This document shows, piece after piece, positions 50,599 to 59,634 of a DNA stretch of 64,000 nucleotides (position 1 is the stretch's first letter; every line of letters begins with the position of its first letter). Source of the stretch: Bacillus proteolyticus (GTDB taxonomy: Bacteria; Bacillota; Bacilli; Bacillales; Bacillaceae_G); the NCBI RefSeq assembly GCF_001884065.1, contig NZ_MACH01000054.1, forward strand, positions 248,001 through 312,000, given 5' to 3'. The translations under genes were made by a program, and so were the position numbers. The notes under the pieces were generated by a model. It searched no databases. It was not told the origin of the DNA and saw nothing but the letters and a program-made list of their open reading frames with translations.

Positions 50599-51285
50599 TT
50601 ACCAAAAAATAAAGACACATATAAATCCAGAAATAGCTAAGTAGCTATATAAGTAAAAGACTTTTGTTCTTGTTTTTTCTTTTGTCCGAAATAGTACGAT
50701 AGTTGGCTCGATTAGACCAATTGTAAGACAAAGTAAACCAAGAAGCATAAAGCCAATTGAAAGAGAATACAGGGCGATTTGTGGTGCTTGAAATGGAATC
50801 ATCCATTTTAATAAAAATGCAATAAGTGCAGTGTAACAAATGCTACCGATGTATTTATTCAATGGTGTATTAGAACGGAAACCAGGAAGTTTCTTGGAAA
50901 AAGGACGGGAAACAACTTCCGTTTGTAAAGATGTATGTTCTTCAATTATTTTTTGAGCTTCTTTTCCTTTTTGGAAAAGGGATAAAATCCAGTTTCGCTC
51001 ACCTTGAAAAATAAATTGAGAAGTTGTTAAATAGTGATCAACTTTTACCTTATTCCAACTCTTCCATGGATAACGCTCACGCAATTTTAATTTACTTTCT
51101 GTTTTTTTATCATACTGATAAATACTTATGCCATCTTGGTCAAAAGTAGCGTAGTATGTCTCTCTTGAGAATGTGCCTAGATCAATTGGACAGTAGAAAA
51201 GTAATTCTTTTTTTAAATAAAAGTATTCTTTTCTTAAGTTCTTTTTCATTGCTTCTCGAATAGAGTGTCTTTTATCTTTCTTCAT
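50599..51285 (-). CDS. Membrane protein, unknown function
   Basis: The protein has 228 residues. The N-terminal 130 are basic and soluble (KNLRKEYFYLKKELLFYC, GTFSRETYYATFDQDG). Four hydrophobic helices follow in the C-terminal half (YIGSICYTALIAFLLKWM, IALYSLSIGFMLLGLLCL, TIVLF, FYLYSYLAISGFICVFIFW). I recognise no family. It starts behind TATGGAGGAAATGTC and is transcribed alone, divergent from ribU. Confidence 0.75.
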   Translation of the reverse strand: MKKDKRHSIREAMKKNLRKEYFYLKKELLFYCPIDLGTFSRETYYATFDQDGISIYQYDKKTESKLKLRERYPWKSWNKVKVDHYLTTSQFIFQGERNWILSLFQKGKEAQKIIEEHTSLQTEVVSRPFSKKLPGFRSNTPLNKYIGSICYTALIAFLLKWMIPFQAPQIALYSLSIGFMLLGLLCLTIGLIEPTIVLFRTKEKTRTKVFYLYSYLAISGFICVFIFW

Positions 51286-51482
51286 GACATTTCCTCCATA
51301 ACTCAGAAAATGTTCTTATCTTAACAATTCAACATCTTATCACTTTTAACGATATATGACTAGGGGATTCATAAGAGAAATACCGAATTATAAAAAATAT
51401 GGGTTGTATTGTAAAATATATTGATTGTATCTTTGATTATATAAAATTAATAACTTATTTTTAATAAGTTACACTTTTTTTG

Positions 51483-51511
51483 TTCACAATACGATTATGT
51501 TGTTGTATAAT
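51483..51511 (+). promoter_or_regulatory. Promoter of the FMN riboswitch-ribU transcript
   Basis: TTCACA (51483-51488), a 17-base spacer and TATAAT (51506-51511). Confidence 0.65.
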
Positions 51512-51536
51512 GAAGTGGAAAATAGAATATCGGTCT

Positions 51537-51760
51537 ATCTTCGGGGCAGGGTGAAAATCCCGACCGGCGGTGATGAACAGTTAATAATTTCGTTCTAAGC
51601 CCGCGAGCCGTTAAGGCAGGATTTGGTGTGATTCCAAAGCCGACAGTATAGTCTGGATGGGAGAAGATGGAGGTTCATGCGTTCAAAAAAGATAAGTATT
51701 TGAACGTCTGTTTGATGTGCCTTAAAATTCTCCCTTTGTGTAAATCGCAAAGGGTTTTTT
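51537..51760 (+). promoter_or_regulatory. FMN riboswitch (RFN element) with terminator
   Basis: The RFN core is readable: ATCTTCGGGGCAGGGTGAAA, ATCCCGACCGGCGGTGATG, AGCCCGCGAG, ATTTGGTGTGATTCCAAAGCC and GACAGT. P1 closes with GAAGAT at 51663-51668. An intrinsic terminator CCCTTTGTG/CGCAAAGGG plus T-run stands at 51732-51760. FMN binding should terminate transcription before ribU. Confidence 0.95.
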
Positions 51761-51835
51761 CGTTCTATGAAAAAATAGGCATAGCAGAACCTTTCCACTT
51801 TCCATGAGAAGATCGATGGAAAAGGAGAGAGAAAG

Positions 51836-52414
51836 ATGAAACAAAAAAACAGTGTAGTGCAGATGGTGAGTGTAGCGATGCTAAGTAGTATTGCGTATTT
51901 ACTAATGATGTTGGATTTTCCATTCCCAGGGCTTCCGCCATTTTTAAAAATTGATTTTAGTGATGTGCCAGCTTTAATTGCGGCGATTATTTTTGGGCCG
52001 ATTGCAGGAGTAATTGTAGAAGCGATAAAAAATATTTTACATTACGGGATTCAAGGAAGCTTAACGGGAGTGCCAGTTGGAGAAATTGCAAACTTTATTG
52101 CAGGGTGTTTATTTATTGGACCAGCAGCTTTCTTATTTAGAAAGTATCGTACTGTAAAAAGTTTAACGACAGGATTAATGCTTGGGACAATTACAATGGC
52201 GTTAATCATGAGTGTATTAAACTACATCATCATATTCCCAGCTTACACTTGGTTTTTAAATTCACCAGCTATGTCTAGTGATGCTATAAAAACAACGGTT
52301 GTAACGGCAATCTTACCATTTAATTTAATTAAAGGAATTGTAGTGACAATTGTATTTGTAGCGTTATTCTCACGCTTGAAAGTATGGGTGTTTGCAAAAA
52401 TGAATAATGCATAA
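51836..52414 (+). CDS. ribU: Riboflavin ECF transporter S component RibU
   Basis: The protein has 192 residues and about six membrane helices. Motifs MLSSIAYLLMMLDFPFP, FLKIDFSDVPALIAAI and YGIQGSLTGVPVGEIANF are typical of RibU/YpaA. It binds riboflavin and works with the general EcfAA'T energising module, encoded elsewhere. The FMN riboswitch upstream confirms the substrate. A bcr-like repeat begins six bases after the stop. Confidence 0.95.
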   Translation: MKQKNSVVQMVSVAMLSSIAYLLMMLDFPFPGLPPFLKIDFSDVPALIAAIIFGPIAGVIVEAIKNILHYGIQGSLTGVPVGEIANFIAGCLFIGPAAFLFRKYRTVKSLTTGLMLGTITMALIMSVLNYIIIFPAYTWFLNSPAMSSDAIKTTVVTAILPFNLIKGIVVTIVFVALFSRLKVWVFAKMNNA

Positions 52415-52419
52415 AATAT

Positions 52420-52555
52420 AAAGTGAAACTTTAGTCAGTGGGGGTTTTGTTCATCCCCCGCTGATTATTAGCCTTCACCAATCGGGCCTTTACGGGCAGC
52501 ACGACCCTCACCTAACTTATTTGCTTTCGCTGAATTTTGAGGTGGGGGTCTTACT
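52420..52555 (+). repeat. bcr-like interspersed repeat, copy 3 (longest)
   Basis: It starts AAAGTGAAACTTTAGTCAGT and includes the first hairpin (GTGGGGG/CCCCCGC), TGATTATTAGCC and CACCAATCGGGC. A second hairpin follows, GACCCTCACCT/GAGGTGGGGGTC, around a 20-base loop containing ATTTGCTTTCGCTG. It is the fullest of the three copies and lies inside the ribU 3' region, before the terminator. Confidence 0.7.
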
Positions 52556-52579
52556 GCTCGGCGAATAGTGGGGTAAAAT

Positions 52580-52617
52580 AAAACCATTAGTAGTATGGAC
52601 TGCTAATGGTTTTTTAT
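52580..52617 (+). terminator. Terminator after ribU and the repeat
   Basis: AAACCATTAG and CTAATGGTTT arms are followed by a T-run. Confidence 0.75.
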
Positions 52618-52640
52618 TAAGCAGAATGAAAATAGAAAAC

Positions 52641-52677
52641 AAAAAATACCCCTCATCCATATGAGGGGCATTTTTTG
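52641..52677 (-). terminator. Terminator of fer
   Basis: CCCCTCAT and ATGAGGGG with T-run on the minus strand, just beyond the fer stop. Confidence 0.85.
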
Positions 52678-52691
52678 AAGTTAATAAAAGA

Positions 52692-52994
<303 letters not shown>

Positions 52995-53037
52995 TTATTG
53001 TAAAACGGTTTTTAAAACTTTTCAACATAAAATTATA

Positions 53038-53066
53038 ATGATAATGCTTATCAATTAGGGTGTCAA
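53038..53066 (-). promoter_or_regulatory. fer promoter overlapping a Fur box
   Basis: On the minus strand TTGACA (53066-53061), 17 bases, TATCAT (53043-53038). The Fur-type 7-1-7 sequence TGATAAT-G-CTTATCA (53039-53053) matches 13 of 14 defined bases and covers the -10. Confidence 0.7.
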
Positions 53067-53221
53067 CTTGTTTTTGAATTATTTCATAAGATTTTCAAAA
53101 TACTTAAATGTTATTTCGTTTGATACAATAGAATATATACAAGCATGTAGTGTGAATATGATAAGTTAAATGCGATCGTATTGAAAAAGGAATGAAGTTA
53201 GACTGAAAGGTGGAAGCGGTA

Positions 53222-54283
53222 ATGCAGCTACAATATACTTTATTATATTGTTTAAAACAATTGAATGGTGAAAGAACCGTTTCTTCGATTTATTATTTGT
53301 TGAAAGGAAAGAGATCGTCGCAAACATTACAAGATGGGAATATGTTTCAAATTTCTTTTTTGTTTGGGATTTATAAATCATTAAATAGAGCTGATTATGA
53401 TCAAGAAGTTGCAAAGTTGTTACAGACGGATTTAGTGCAATCTATACATGATAATACATACGTGTTAACGACTGCGGGTATCATGCAATTAAACAAATGG
53501 GAAGATGAATTTGCCTTTCCGACGTATTTACATGGTTTACACTATGGTGAAATAGGTGAAACGTTTTGGAAGAGATTATCATTAATCGTTCAAACCATTT
53601 CGAATATACAACAGGCAAATGCGAAATTTATTCCAATTCAACAGGATACAGAAATAATGATGTGGGTGAAACGTTTTCTCACGGGAATACCATATACGAG
53701 AAATGAATTGGCTAAAAGATTGTGGAAGGAGATGCATACTCTTTTACAAAAAAATAATTCAGTAGAAGCGACAATCGTAACATACCGGTTAACTGGCTAT
53801 GAACGTATTGGGTGTACTTTACAACAATTAGCGGAAATTACGAAACAAGATGTATTTCGAGTGTACTTTTTATTTTGGGGTACAATTCATTTCCTTATTC
53901 AAGAAGTTCGCAATAAAGAAAATGAATTTCCATTATTAGCTGAAATTATTTCTTATCCAAATGAGAAAGCTGATTTATTTAGCTTATCAACGAAAAAAAC
54001 ATATAATTTTTGGAGACAAGGACGCTCTTTAGAAGAAATAGCGACAATTCGGAATTTAAAGGTTGCCACGATAGAAGATCATTTTGTGGAGATTGCTTTA
54101 CGAGAAAAAGAATTTTCTATTGAGATGTTTATGGAAAAAGAAAAAATAGAAAAAGTATCAAAAGTAATTGAAGCATTACAAACACGTAAATTGCGTGTGT
54201 TGAAGCAAGCGGTTGGAGAGGGAATCTCTTATTTTGAAGTCCGTCTTGTATTGGCACGGATGGAGGGTATTAATGAAGCTTGA
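53222..54283 (+). CDS. ypbB: YpbB family helix-turn-helix protein
   Basis: The protein has 353 residues from ATG 53222, eight bases behind AGGTGG. The N-terminus is a helical domain without signal. The C-terminal part (TYNFWRQGRSLEEIATIRNLKVATIEDHFVE) is an HTH_40/RQC-linked winged helix as found next to RecQ helicases. It overlaps the recS start by eleven bases. The tight pairing with recS suggests a joint role in DNA processing, not yet known. Confidence 0.88.
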   Translation: MQLQYTLLYCLKQLNGERTVSSIYYLLKGKRSSQTLQDGNMFQISFLFGIYKSLNRADYDQEVAKLLQTDLVQSIHDNTYVLTTAGIMQLNKWEDEFAFPTYLHGLHYGEIGETFWKRLSLIVQTISNIQQANAKFIPIQQDTEIMMWVKRFLTGIPYTRNELAKRLWKEMHTLLQKNNSVEATIVTYRLTGYERIGCTLQQLAEITKQDVFRVYFLFWGTIHFLIQEVRNKENEFPLLAEIISYPNEKADLFSLSTKKTYNFWRQGRSLEEIATIRNLKVATIEDHFVEIALREKEFSIEMFMEKEKIEKVSKVIEALQTRKLRVLKQAVGEGISYFEVRLVLARMEGINEA

Positions 54284-55802
54284 GGAATATTTATATAAGT
54301 GGTTTGGATATTCTGAATTTCGTCCGGGGCAAAAAGGAGTTATTACGGACTTATTGGAAGGAAAAGATGTTGTAGCAATGCTTCCGACTGGAAGGGGAAA
54401 GTCAATGTGTTATCAACTTCCGGGGCTTCTGCAAGAGGGGACGGTGCTTGTTGTATCACCACTATTATCTTTAATGGAAGACCAAGTTACGCAATTAAAG
54501 TATGTCGTGAAAAATCGAGTTATTGCATTTAATAGTTTTCGGACGTTAAGTGAAAAAAGAGAAGCAATGAAAAAGCTATCTTTTTATAAATTTGTTTTCG
54601 TATCACCCGAGATGTTGCAGTCGGAATTCCTAATAAGAGAATTGAAAAAAATACATATTTCATTATTTGTCGTAGATGAAGCGCATTGTATTTCACAATG
54701 GGGATACGATTTTCGGCCAGATTATAAAAAATTAGATAAAGTAATTGAGAGTATCGGATCTCCAAATGTATTAGCATTAACAGCGACTGCTACAAAGGAT
54801 GTACTGCAAGATATAGCGGAAAGTTTAAATCTAAAAAATGTCGCTGAGCATGTGTATTCAATTGATCGTCCAAATATTGCGATGGAAGTGCAATTTGTGG
54901 AAACGATAGAAGAAAAAAAAGAGGCGCTTTTTGAGCATATAATGTATTTGCAAGGACCTGGTATTGTTTATTGCTCAAGTAGGGCCTGGACAGAGCGTTT
55001 AACCGAGTACTTAAGAGGAAAAGGAATTACAGGTGTAGCTTTTTATCATGGTGGTATGGAACATGAAGAGCGTATGTTAATTCAACAACAGTTTATGAAT
55101 GACCAGTTGCAAATTGTAATATGTACAAGTGCTTTTGGGATGGGGGTCAATAAGGCGAATACAAGATATATTATTCATTTTCAATATCCAACAAATGTAG
55201 CTTCTTATTTACAAGAAATTGGAAGAGCGGGGAGAGATGGTGAGCCAAGTATAGCCATTTTGCTATGTAGTCCATTGGATCATGATTTGCCAATTTCAAT
55301 CATTGAAGATGAATTGCCAAGTAAATCACAAATACAATTTTTATTTTCGTTACTACAAGAAAGAATGTTTCAAACGAAAGTATTACCAATAGAAGATGTA
55401 GAAGAAATTTGTTATAATGCAGCAAGATTTAATGAACAATATTGGCGTTTTATCCGTTATCATCTCGAATATCTTGGAATCATACAACGGCGAAATCTTC
55501 TGCTAGAGAGCTTGTCAGATGAAATAATGCACAGATTAATAGCGGAAGTGGAAGTGAGATTGCGTAATAAATATAGTGAGCTAGAAAATATGAAGTCATG
55601 GATACAAGTTCAAGGATGTAGGCGTGAATATTTATTACAACAGTTCGGTTATAGAAAGGAAAAAGAGATAGAAAACTGTTGTGATTACTGTGGTATTACA
55701 AAAACAGAGTATAAAAAAAGACGAGCGCAACAGTCTGTTTTCGACTATAATTGGGAAACAGAGTTACAAAAGCTTTTCGGCCTAGGGAAGATGGAGGAAT
55801 GA
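54273..55802 (+). CDS. recS: RecQ-family DNA helicase RecS
   Basis: The protein has 509 residues from ATG 54273; upstream frame without ribosome site. Motif 0 (FGYSEFRPGQ), Walker A PTGRGKS (38-44), DEAH (135-138), SQWGYDFRPDYKKL, ALTATATKDV and QEIGRAGRDG are all RecQ helicase motifs. A C-terminal zinc site (CRREYLLQQFGY...CCDYCG) is kept. There is no HRDC domain, so it is the short form (YpbC/RecS) rather than RecQ (YocI). 3'-5' unwinding in recombination repair is expected. Confidence 0.92.
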   Translation: MKLEEYLYKWFGYSEFRPGQKGVITDLLEGKDVVAMLPTGRGKSMCYQLPGLLQEGTVLVVSPLLSLMEDQVTQLKYVVKNRVIAFNSFRTLSEKREAMKKLSFYKFVFVSPEMLQSEFLIRELKKIHISLFVVDEAHCISQWGYDFRPDYKKLDKVIESIGSPNVLALTATATKDVLQDIAESLNLKNVAEHVYSIDRPNIAMEVQFVETIEEKKEALFEHIMYLQGPGIVYCSSRAWTERLTEYLRGKGITGVAFYHGGMEHEERMLIQQQFMNDQLQIVICTSAFGMGVNKANTRYIIHFQYPTNVASYLQEIGRAGRDGEPSIAILLCSPLDHDLPISIIEDELPSKSQIQFLFSLLQERMFQTKVLPIEDVEEICYNAARFNEQYWRFIRYHLEYLGIIQRRNLLLESLSDEIMHRLIAEVEVRLRNKYSELENMKSWIQVQGCRREYLLQQFGYRKEKEIENCCDYCGITKTEYKKRRAQQSVFDYNWETELQKLFGLGKMEE

Positions 55803-56365
55803 TGAACATTCAAAGGCAAAATGTTGAAGATATGAGTCCGAGGGAAATAAGACTGAATCTATACATAACACAACTAATCATTATTGGCATCGGTTGTTTA
55901 CTAGCATACATATTATTTCAAGATAAAAGAGAAGTTTATAGTTTATGGAAATGGGAACCGATTTCTATACTTGTACTAGGTGGCTTATTAGCGATTTGTA
56001 TTGTGTTATTAGATTATGTTGCAATGCGAGTGTTTCCAGAATCTTGGTTTGATGATGGTGGCATTAACGATAGAATGTTTCAAGGAATCTCGGTCATGCA
56101 TTTACTCGTTATCACGTTTATTATTGGCTTTGCGGAAGAGTTTTTATTTAGAGGTGTAGTGCAGACTCATTTTGGAATTGTAATAGCGAGTTTAATTTTT
56201 GCTGTGTTACATATTCGGTATATAACGAAGCCTTTTTTGTTTTGTTTCGTCTGCTTTATTAGCTTTGTTTTTGGTTATGTATTCGAGTGGACAGGAAATT
56301 TGTTTATAACAATCTTTGCACACTTTCTTGTTGATTTTATAATGGGACTCCAATTAAGAAAATAA
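55802..56365 (+). CDS. ypbD: CPBP family intramembrane protease-like protein (YpbD)
   Basis: The protein has 187 residues from ATG 55802 (ATG 55799 is closer to GGAGG). Six hydrophobic helices carry the CPBP (Abi/CAAX) motifs: FAEEFLFRGVV (EExxxR), FAVLHIRY (H) and FAHFLVDFIMG (HxxxD). This supports a membrane glutamic-type protease fold; the substrate is unknown. It overlaps recS by one base. Confidence 0.88.
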   Translation: MNIQRQNVEDMSPREIRLNLYITQLIIIGIGCLLAYILFQDKREVYSLWKWEPISILVLGGLLAICIVLLDYVAMRVFPESWFDDGGINDRMFQGISVMHLLVITFIIGFAEEFLFRGVVQTHFGIVIASLIFAVLHIRYITKPFLFCFVCFISFVFGYVFEWTGNLFITIFAHFLVDFIMGLQLRK

Positions 56366-56387
56366 ATGGAAGGTGGTGGTGAACAAC

Positions 56388-56858
56388 ATGAGAAAACGAA
56401 TTCCTAATTTTGAAGAGGAGTTAGAAGTTGAGCGAGTGGAAGAAGATGAAGGTTTACCGCCGCGTAGTGAAGTTCGTAGAAATAAAGAGAAAAAACCAAA
56501 ATTTAAAATGAATCATATTTTCGTCCGAGTTTTAACATTTTTATTCATATTGTTACCTATTAGTATTCTATGGTATACAGATAAATATACACAGGTGAAA
56601 AATGATAGTAATAATGCTGGGAAAAGTGCGTTTGAAGTGATTTTCTTTGATTCAGCTAAGACTGAATCTCAAAAGCAGTCTGAGAAAGTAGCAACTCATA
56701 TTGTGAAAGATGGAGAAAGTTTAGAAAGTATAGCGAAGCAATATTTCTCAGATGAAAATGGGATGGAAGTAATTAAAAAGTATAATGATTTGCAAGAAGA
56801 CAAAGTGAGAGTAGGACAAGAATTAAAAATTCCTATAAAAGATAAGTCTGCGAAGTAA
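56388..56858 (+). CDS. ypbE: LysM-domain membrane protein YpbE
   Basis: The protein has 156 residues from ATG 56388 behind AGGTGGTGGTGAACAAC. A long acidic-basic cytosolic start (EEELEVERVEEDEG) precedes one membrane helix (VLTFLFILLPISILWYT). The outside part ends in a single LysM repeat (HIVKDGESLESIAKQYF...VGQELKIP) that can bind peptidoglycan. It is last in the ypbB-recS-ypbD-ypbE group as in B. subtilis. Function unknown. Confidence 0.88.
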   Translation: MRKRIPNFEEELEVERVEEDEGLPPRSEVRRNKEKKPKFKMNHIFVRVLTFLFILLPISILWYTDKYTQVKNDSNNAGKSAFEVIFFDSAKTESQKQSEKVATHIVKDGESLESIAKQYFSDENGMEVIKKYNDLQEDKVRVGQELKIPIKDKSAK

Positions 56859-56940
56859 GAGAGCGAGTTAAATGAGTGATATAAAATAGCTGCATATAAA
56901 ATGAAGGACTATACTTTACGAGGAGGGAGAGTAAAAATAT

Positions 56941-57717
56941 ATGACATGGATTATATTATTATGTACTCTCATATGCATTGGTTTTGTATGTCTTCTTGGA
57001 ATGTATAAAGAAGCGATGCGTAATACTGTGCTGGAACATACATTAGTATTCGAAGAATTTCCGGAAAGTTTTCAAAAAGTTAATGTTTTTTTTATTTCGG
57101 ATATTCATAGAAGGGTCATTTCTAGCTCGCTAATTGAACGAGTGAAAGGGAAAGCGGATATCGTAATTATTGGCGGCGATTTAGCTGAAAAAGGAGTACC
57201 TTTATCGCAGATCTCTTTAAATATTCAAAAGTTAAGAGAAGTAGCCCCTGTATATTTTGTATGGGGAAATAATGATTATGAAATTGAATATCACGAATTA
57301 GATGCTTTATTGTTAGAAAATAACGTGAAGGTATTAGATAATACAAGAGTTGTATTTGAGTCTGAATTAGGAGAGAAAATTTGCTTGCTCGGTATCGATG
57401 ATGTTGGATTAGAACGAGATCGTTTAGATTTAGCATTGGCTGATTGTAAAGAAGAAGGTTTTCGCATTTTAATTAGTCACAACCCTGATATAATAAAAAA
57501 AATGTCTGGTAAAGAGCAAATTTCGCTCGTGTTAAGTGGGCATACACATGGAGGACAAATTCGGTTGTTTTCATCTGAAAAACATTTAAAGGGTGGCATA
57601 TATAAGCATTTTAATATGACACTATTTGTTAGTAATGGGTATGGAACAACATTGTTTCCTCTTCGTTTTCGGGCACCTTCTCAAACGCATATCATTACGT
57701 TGTGTGGAGGGAAATAA
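56941..57717 (+). CDS. ypbG: Membrane-anchored metallophosphoesterase (YpbG/YkuE type)
   Basis: The protein has 258 residues. An N-terminal helix (WIILLCTLICIGFVCLLGM) anchors it. Metallophosphoesterase motifs in order are ISDIHRR, GGDLAEKG, WGNNDYE, LISHNPD and SGHTHGGQIR, the full set for a binuclear metal site. The physiological substrate is unknown. It overlaps the next gene's start by one base, so the MerR regulator may be co-expressed. Confidence 0.9.
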   Translation: MTWIILLCTLICIGFVCLLGMYKEAMRNTVLEHTLVFEEFPESFQKVNVFFISDIHRRVISSSLIERVKGKADIVIIGGDLAEKGVPLSQISLNIQKLREVAPVYFVWGNNDYEIEYHELDALLLENNVKVLDNTRVVFESELGEKICLLGIDDVGLERDRLDLALADCKEEGFRILISHNPDIIKKMSGKEQISLVLSGHTHGGQIRLFSSEKHLKGGIYKHFNMTLFVSNGYGTTLFPLRFRAPSQTHIITLCGGK

Positions 57718-58592
57718 TGCCAACTTCAAATGGAAACTATAATATAAAAGCTGTTTCGAATATACTCGGAATTCAACCGAGTACACTTCGCGCATGGGAA
57801 AGACGCTATCATATTATTGCCCCAAAAAGAAATCATGCGGGGCATCGTTTGTATACAGAAGAGCATATTCATATTTTGAAATGGTTAATGAACAAGGTTT
57901 CTGAGGGGATGATGATTGGACAAGCCGTTCAGTTATTAGAAGGGAATCGGTTGCAGAACAATATTCAAATAGAAAAAATTCCTGATAAAGAAGTTGTTTT
58001 AGTGGACGATATACTACAAGCTTTGTTAGAATTTGATGAAATTACAACTTCTGCATTATTAAACGAGGTTTTTAGTATATATTCAACGGAAAAAGTTGTT
58101 ATAAGCATCGTTCTTCAAGTCGCAAACAAGTTGTTAATTTTAAAAAATAATAATGAGATTACAATGTTACAATTCAAATATGTTGTATCATTCTTACAAA
58201 CACGTCTAGGAATGATTTATCATAATGCATCAGTGTATTCTTCCGTTAACAAAGTTTTCGTTTTGGAAAATAATATATTAAAAGGATTTATTTTCGCGAC
58301 GTATTTACGAATAAAAGGATATCAAGCAATGTATATGGGGACAAGTTTAGATGAAGAAGGTATTTTACTAGCTATTGAACAATTGCAACCTAAGTATTTG
58401 TTTATATCTTTTGATGATGAACGAGAACTTGAAGAGGCAGTAAGATTTATTGATTTGTTGCAAGCAAAAAATAAAAATCTCTTTGTTGGTTTTATAGGAA
58501 AAAAAAGCATTGGGGATCAATTAAATCTTCAAAATATCCTTATTGGTAACACGAAAGAAGAATGGGATAGATGGATAAGAATGTCAGAATAG
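57717..58592 (+). CDS. MerR-type regulator with degenerate B12-binding-like domain
   Basis: The protein has 291 residues from ATG 57717 behind GGAGGGAAATA. The MerR HTH (6-75, KAVSNILGIQPSTLRAWERRY and GHRLYTEEH) is followed by a helical domain and a Rossmann-like C-terminal domain (about 175-285), the CarH/LitR layout. In those B12 photoreceptors the Rossmann domain carries ExxHxxG. Here the matching stretch is ENNILKG (184-190), with Ile in place of the cobalt-ligating His, and the upstream Wx9EH motif is not seen. B12 binding is therefore unlikely, or unusual. Confidence 0.82.
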   Translation: MPTSNGNYNIKAVSNILGIQPSTLRAWERRYHIIAPKRNHAGHRLYTEEHIHILKWLMNKVSEGMMIGQAVQLLEGNRLQNNIQIEKIPDKEVVLVDDILQALLEFDEITTSALLNEVFSIYSTEKVVISIVLQVANKLLILKNNNEITMLQFKYVVSFLQTRLGMIYHNASVYSSVNKVFVLENNILKGFIFATYLRIKGYQAMYMGTSLDEEGILLAIEQLQPKYLFISFDDERELEEAVRFIDLLQAKNKNLFVGFIGKKSIGDQLNLQNILIGNTKEEWDRWIRMSE

Positions 58593-58669
58593 TTGTTCGA
58601 AAAGAACCATCTATTTTCTATTTCATATAATAAAAATTAGATGCAATGGTTACGTAGGGAGGGTATGAG

Positions 58670-59278
58670 ATGAGACTGGAACGTTTAAATTACAATAAGA
58701 TCAAAATTTTCCTAACATTTGATGATTTATCAGAACGAGGATTAACGAAAGAAGATTTGTGGAGAAATGCACCGAAAGTACAGCAACTATTCCGTGATAT
58801 GATGCAAGAAGCAAATAAAGAATTAGGGTTTGAAGCGGATGGTCCGATTGCTGTGGAAGTATTTTCTCTACAAGCTCAAGGTATGGTTGTAATTGTAACA
58901 AAAGAAAATCAAGAAGTGGATACAGAAGATGAGTTCCGTGACGAGTTTATTGAAATGCAAGTGACTCTTGATGAAAGTGAACATATACTTTACGAGTTTG
59001 CTACATTAGATGATGTAATCAATTTGTCAAATCGCTTATATAACCTTGGTGTAACTGATGGGAAGTTGTATACATGGGATAATCGTTTTTATCTTTGGAT
59101 AGAAGAAGAAGAGCAATTTCAATTATTGAAGGCGGATTTTATAGCTATTTTAGCGGAATACGGTAATCCGTCAACAGCAACAATTTATCGCATAATGGAA
59201 TATGGTAAAGAATTAATGGATTCTCAAGCAATTGAACAAATATACAATTACTTTGTGAAAAAGCAAAACCTCAGCTAA
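58670..59278 (+). CDS. mecB: Adaptor protein MecB (YpbH), MecA paralogue
   Basis: The protein has 202 residues. The N-terminal MecA domain starts MRLERLNYNKIKIFLTFDDL, and the C-terminal ClpC-binding domain (YEFATLDDVINLSNRL, NYFVKKQ) is kept. MecA/YpbH bring targets to the ClpCP protease, for example ComK and, in sporulation, Spo0A complexes. The position before gudB follows B. subtilis ypbH, hence MecB rather than MecA. Confidence 0.88.
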   Translation: MRLERLNYNKIKIFLTFDDLSERGLTKEDLWRNAPKVQQLFRDMMQEANKELGFEADGPIAVEVFSLQAQGMVVIVTKENQEVDTEDEFRDEFIEMQVTLDESEHILYEFATLDDVINLSNRLYNLGVTDGKLYTWDNRFYLWIEEEEQFQLLKADFIAILAEYGNPSTATIYRIMEYGKELMDSQAIEQIYNYFVKKQNLS

Positions 59279-59302
59279 TGTAACGTAGCTTGAGGTTTTA
59301 TT
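59264..59302 (+). terminator. Terminator after mecB
   Basis: AAAACCTCA-G-CT and AG-C-TTGAGGTTTT pair, followed by ATTTTTA. It overlaps the mecB stop. Confidence 0.8.
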
Positions 59303-59634
59303 TTTATGCAGCTGAAGATTGGAAAATCTAAAATCTATAAAGCGAAGTTTAGGCAACAATACTAGCCGAACTGTATTTGAAAATTTGATCAGTATTTCTT
59401 GATGAAATATTGATTTTATTGAATGTGTTTTGGTGAAAATAAAAAATATTTAAATATTTAAGTATTTTACTTTTCTAAAAGCAATAAAAGGACTATAATA
59501 ATAGTGAAAACGCTTGCAACGCGAAATAGTTTGTATATATTTGTTAGCGTTTTCTATTGCATTCCAAATTTAACGGTGTATACTAGGCAATGAAGGTTTA
59601 CTAAACAAGTGAAATTACAGGGGGTTTACTTACT
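59303..59634. other. gudB upstream region
   Basis: About 330 bases without a gene. It holds the gudB promoter and CcpA site at 59494-59518. The rest is AT-rich without other motifs I can support. Confidence 0.5.
59494..59518 (+). promoter_or_regulatory. gudB -10 element and cre (CcpA) site
   Basis: TATAAT at 59494-59499 is followed by TGAAAACGCTTGCA at 59505-59518, which matches 13 of 14 positions of the cre consensus TGWAANCGNTNWCA. The -35 is weak. A cre over the start point predicts repression by CcpA on rich carbon. Confidence 0.6.
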
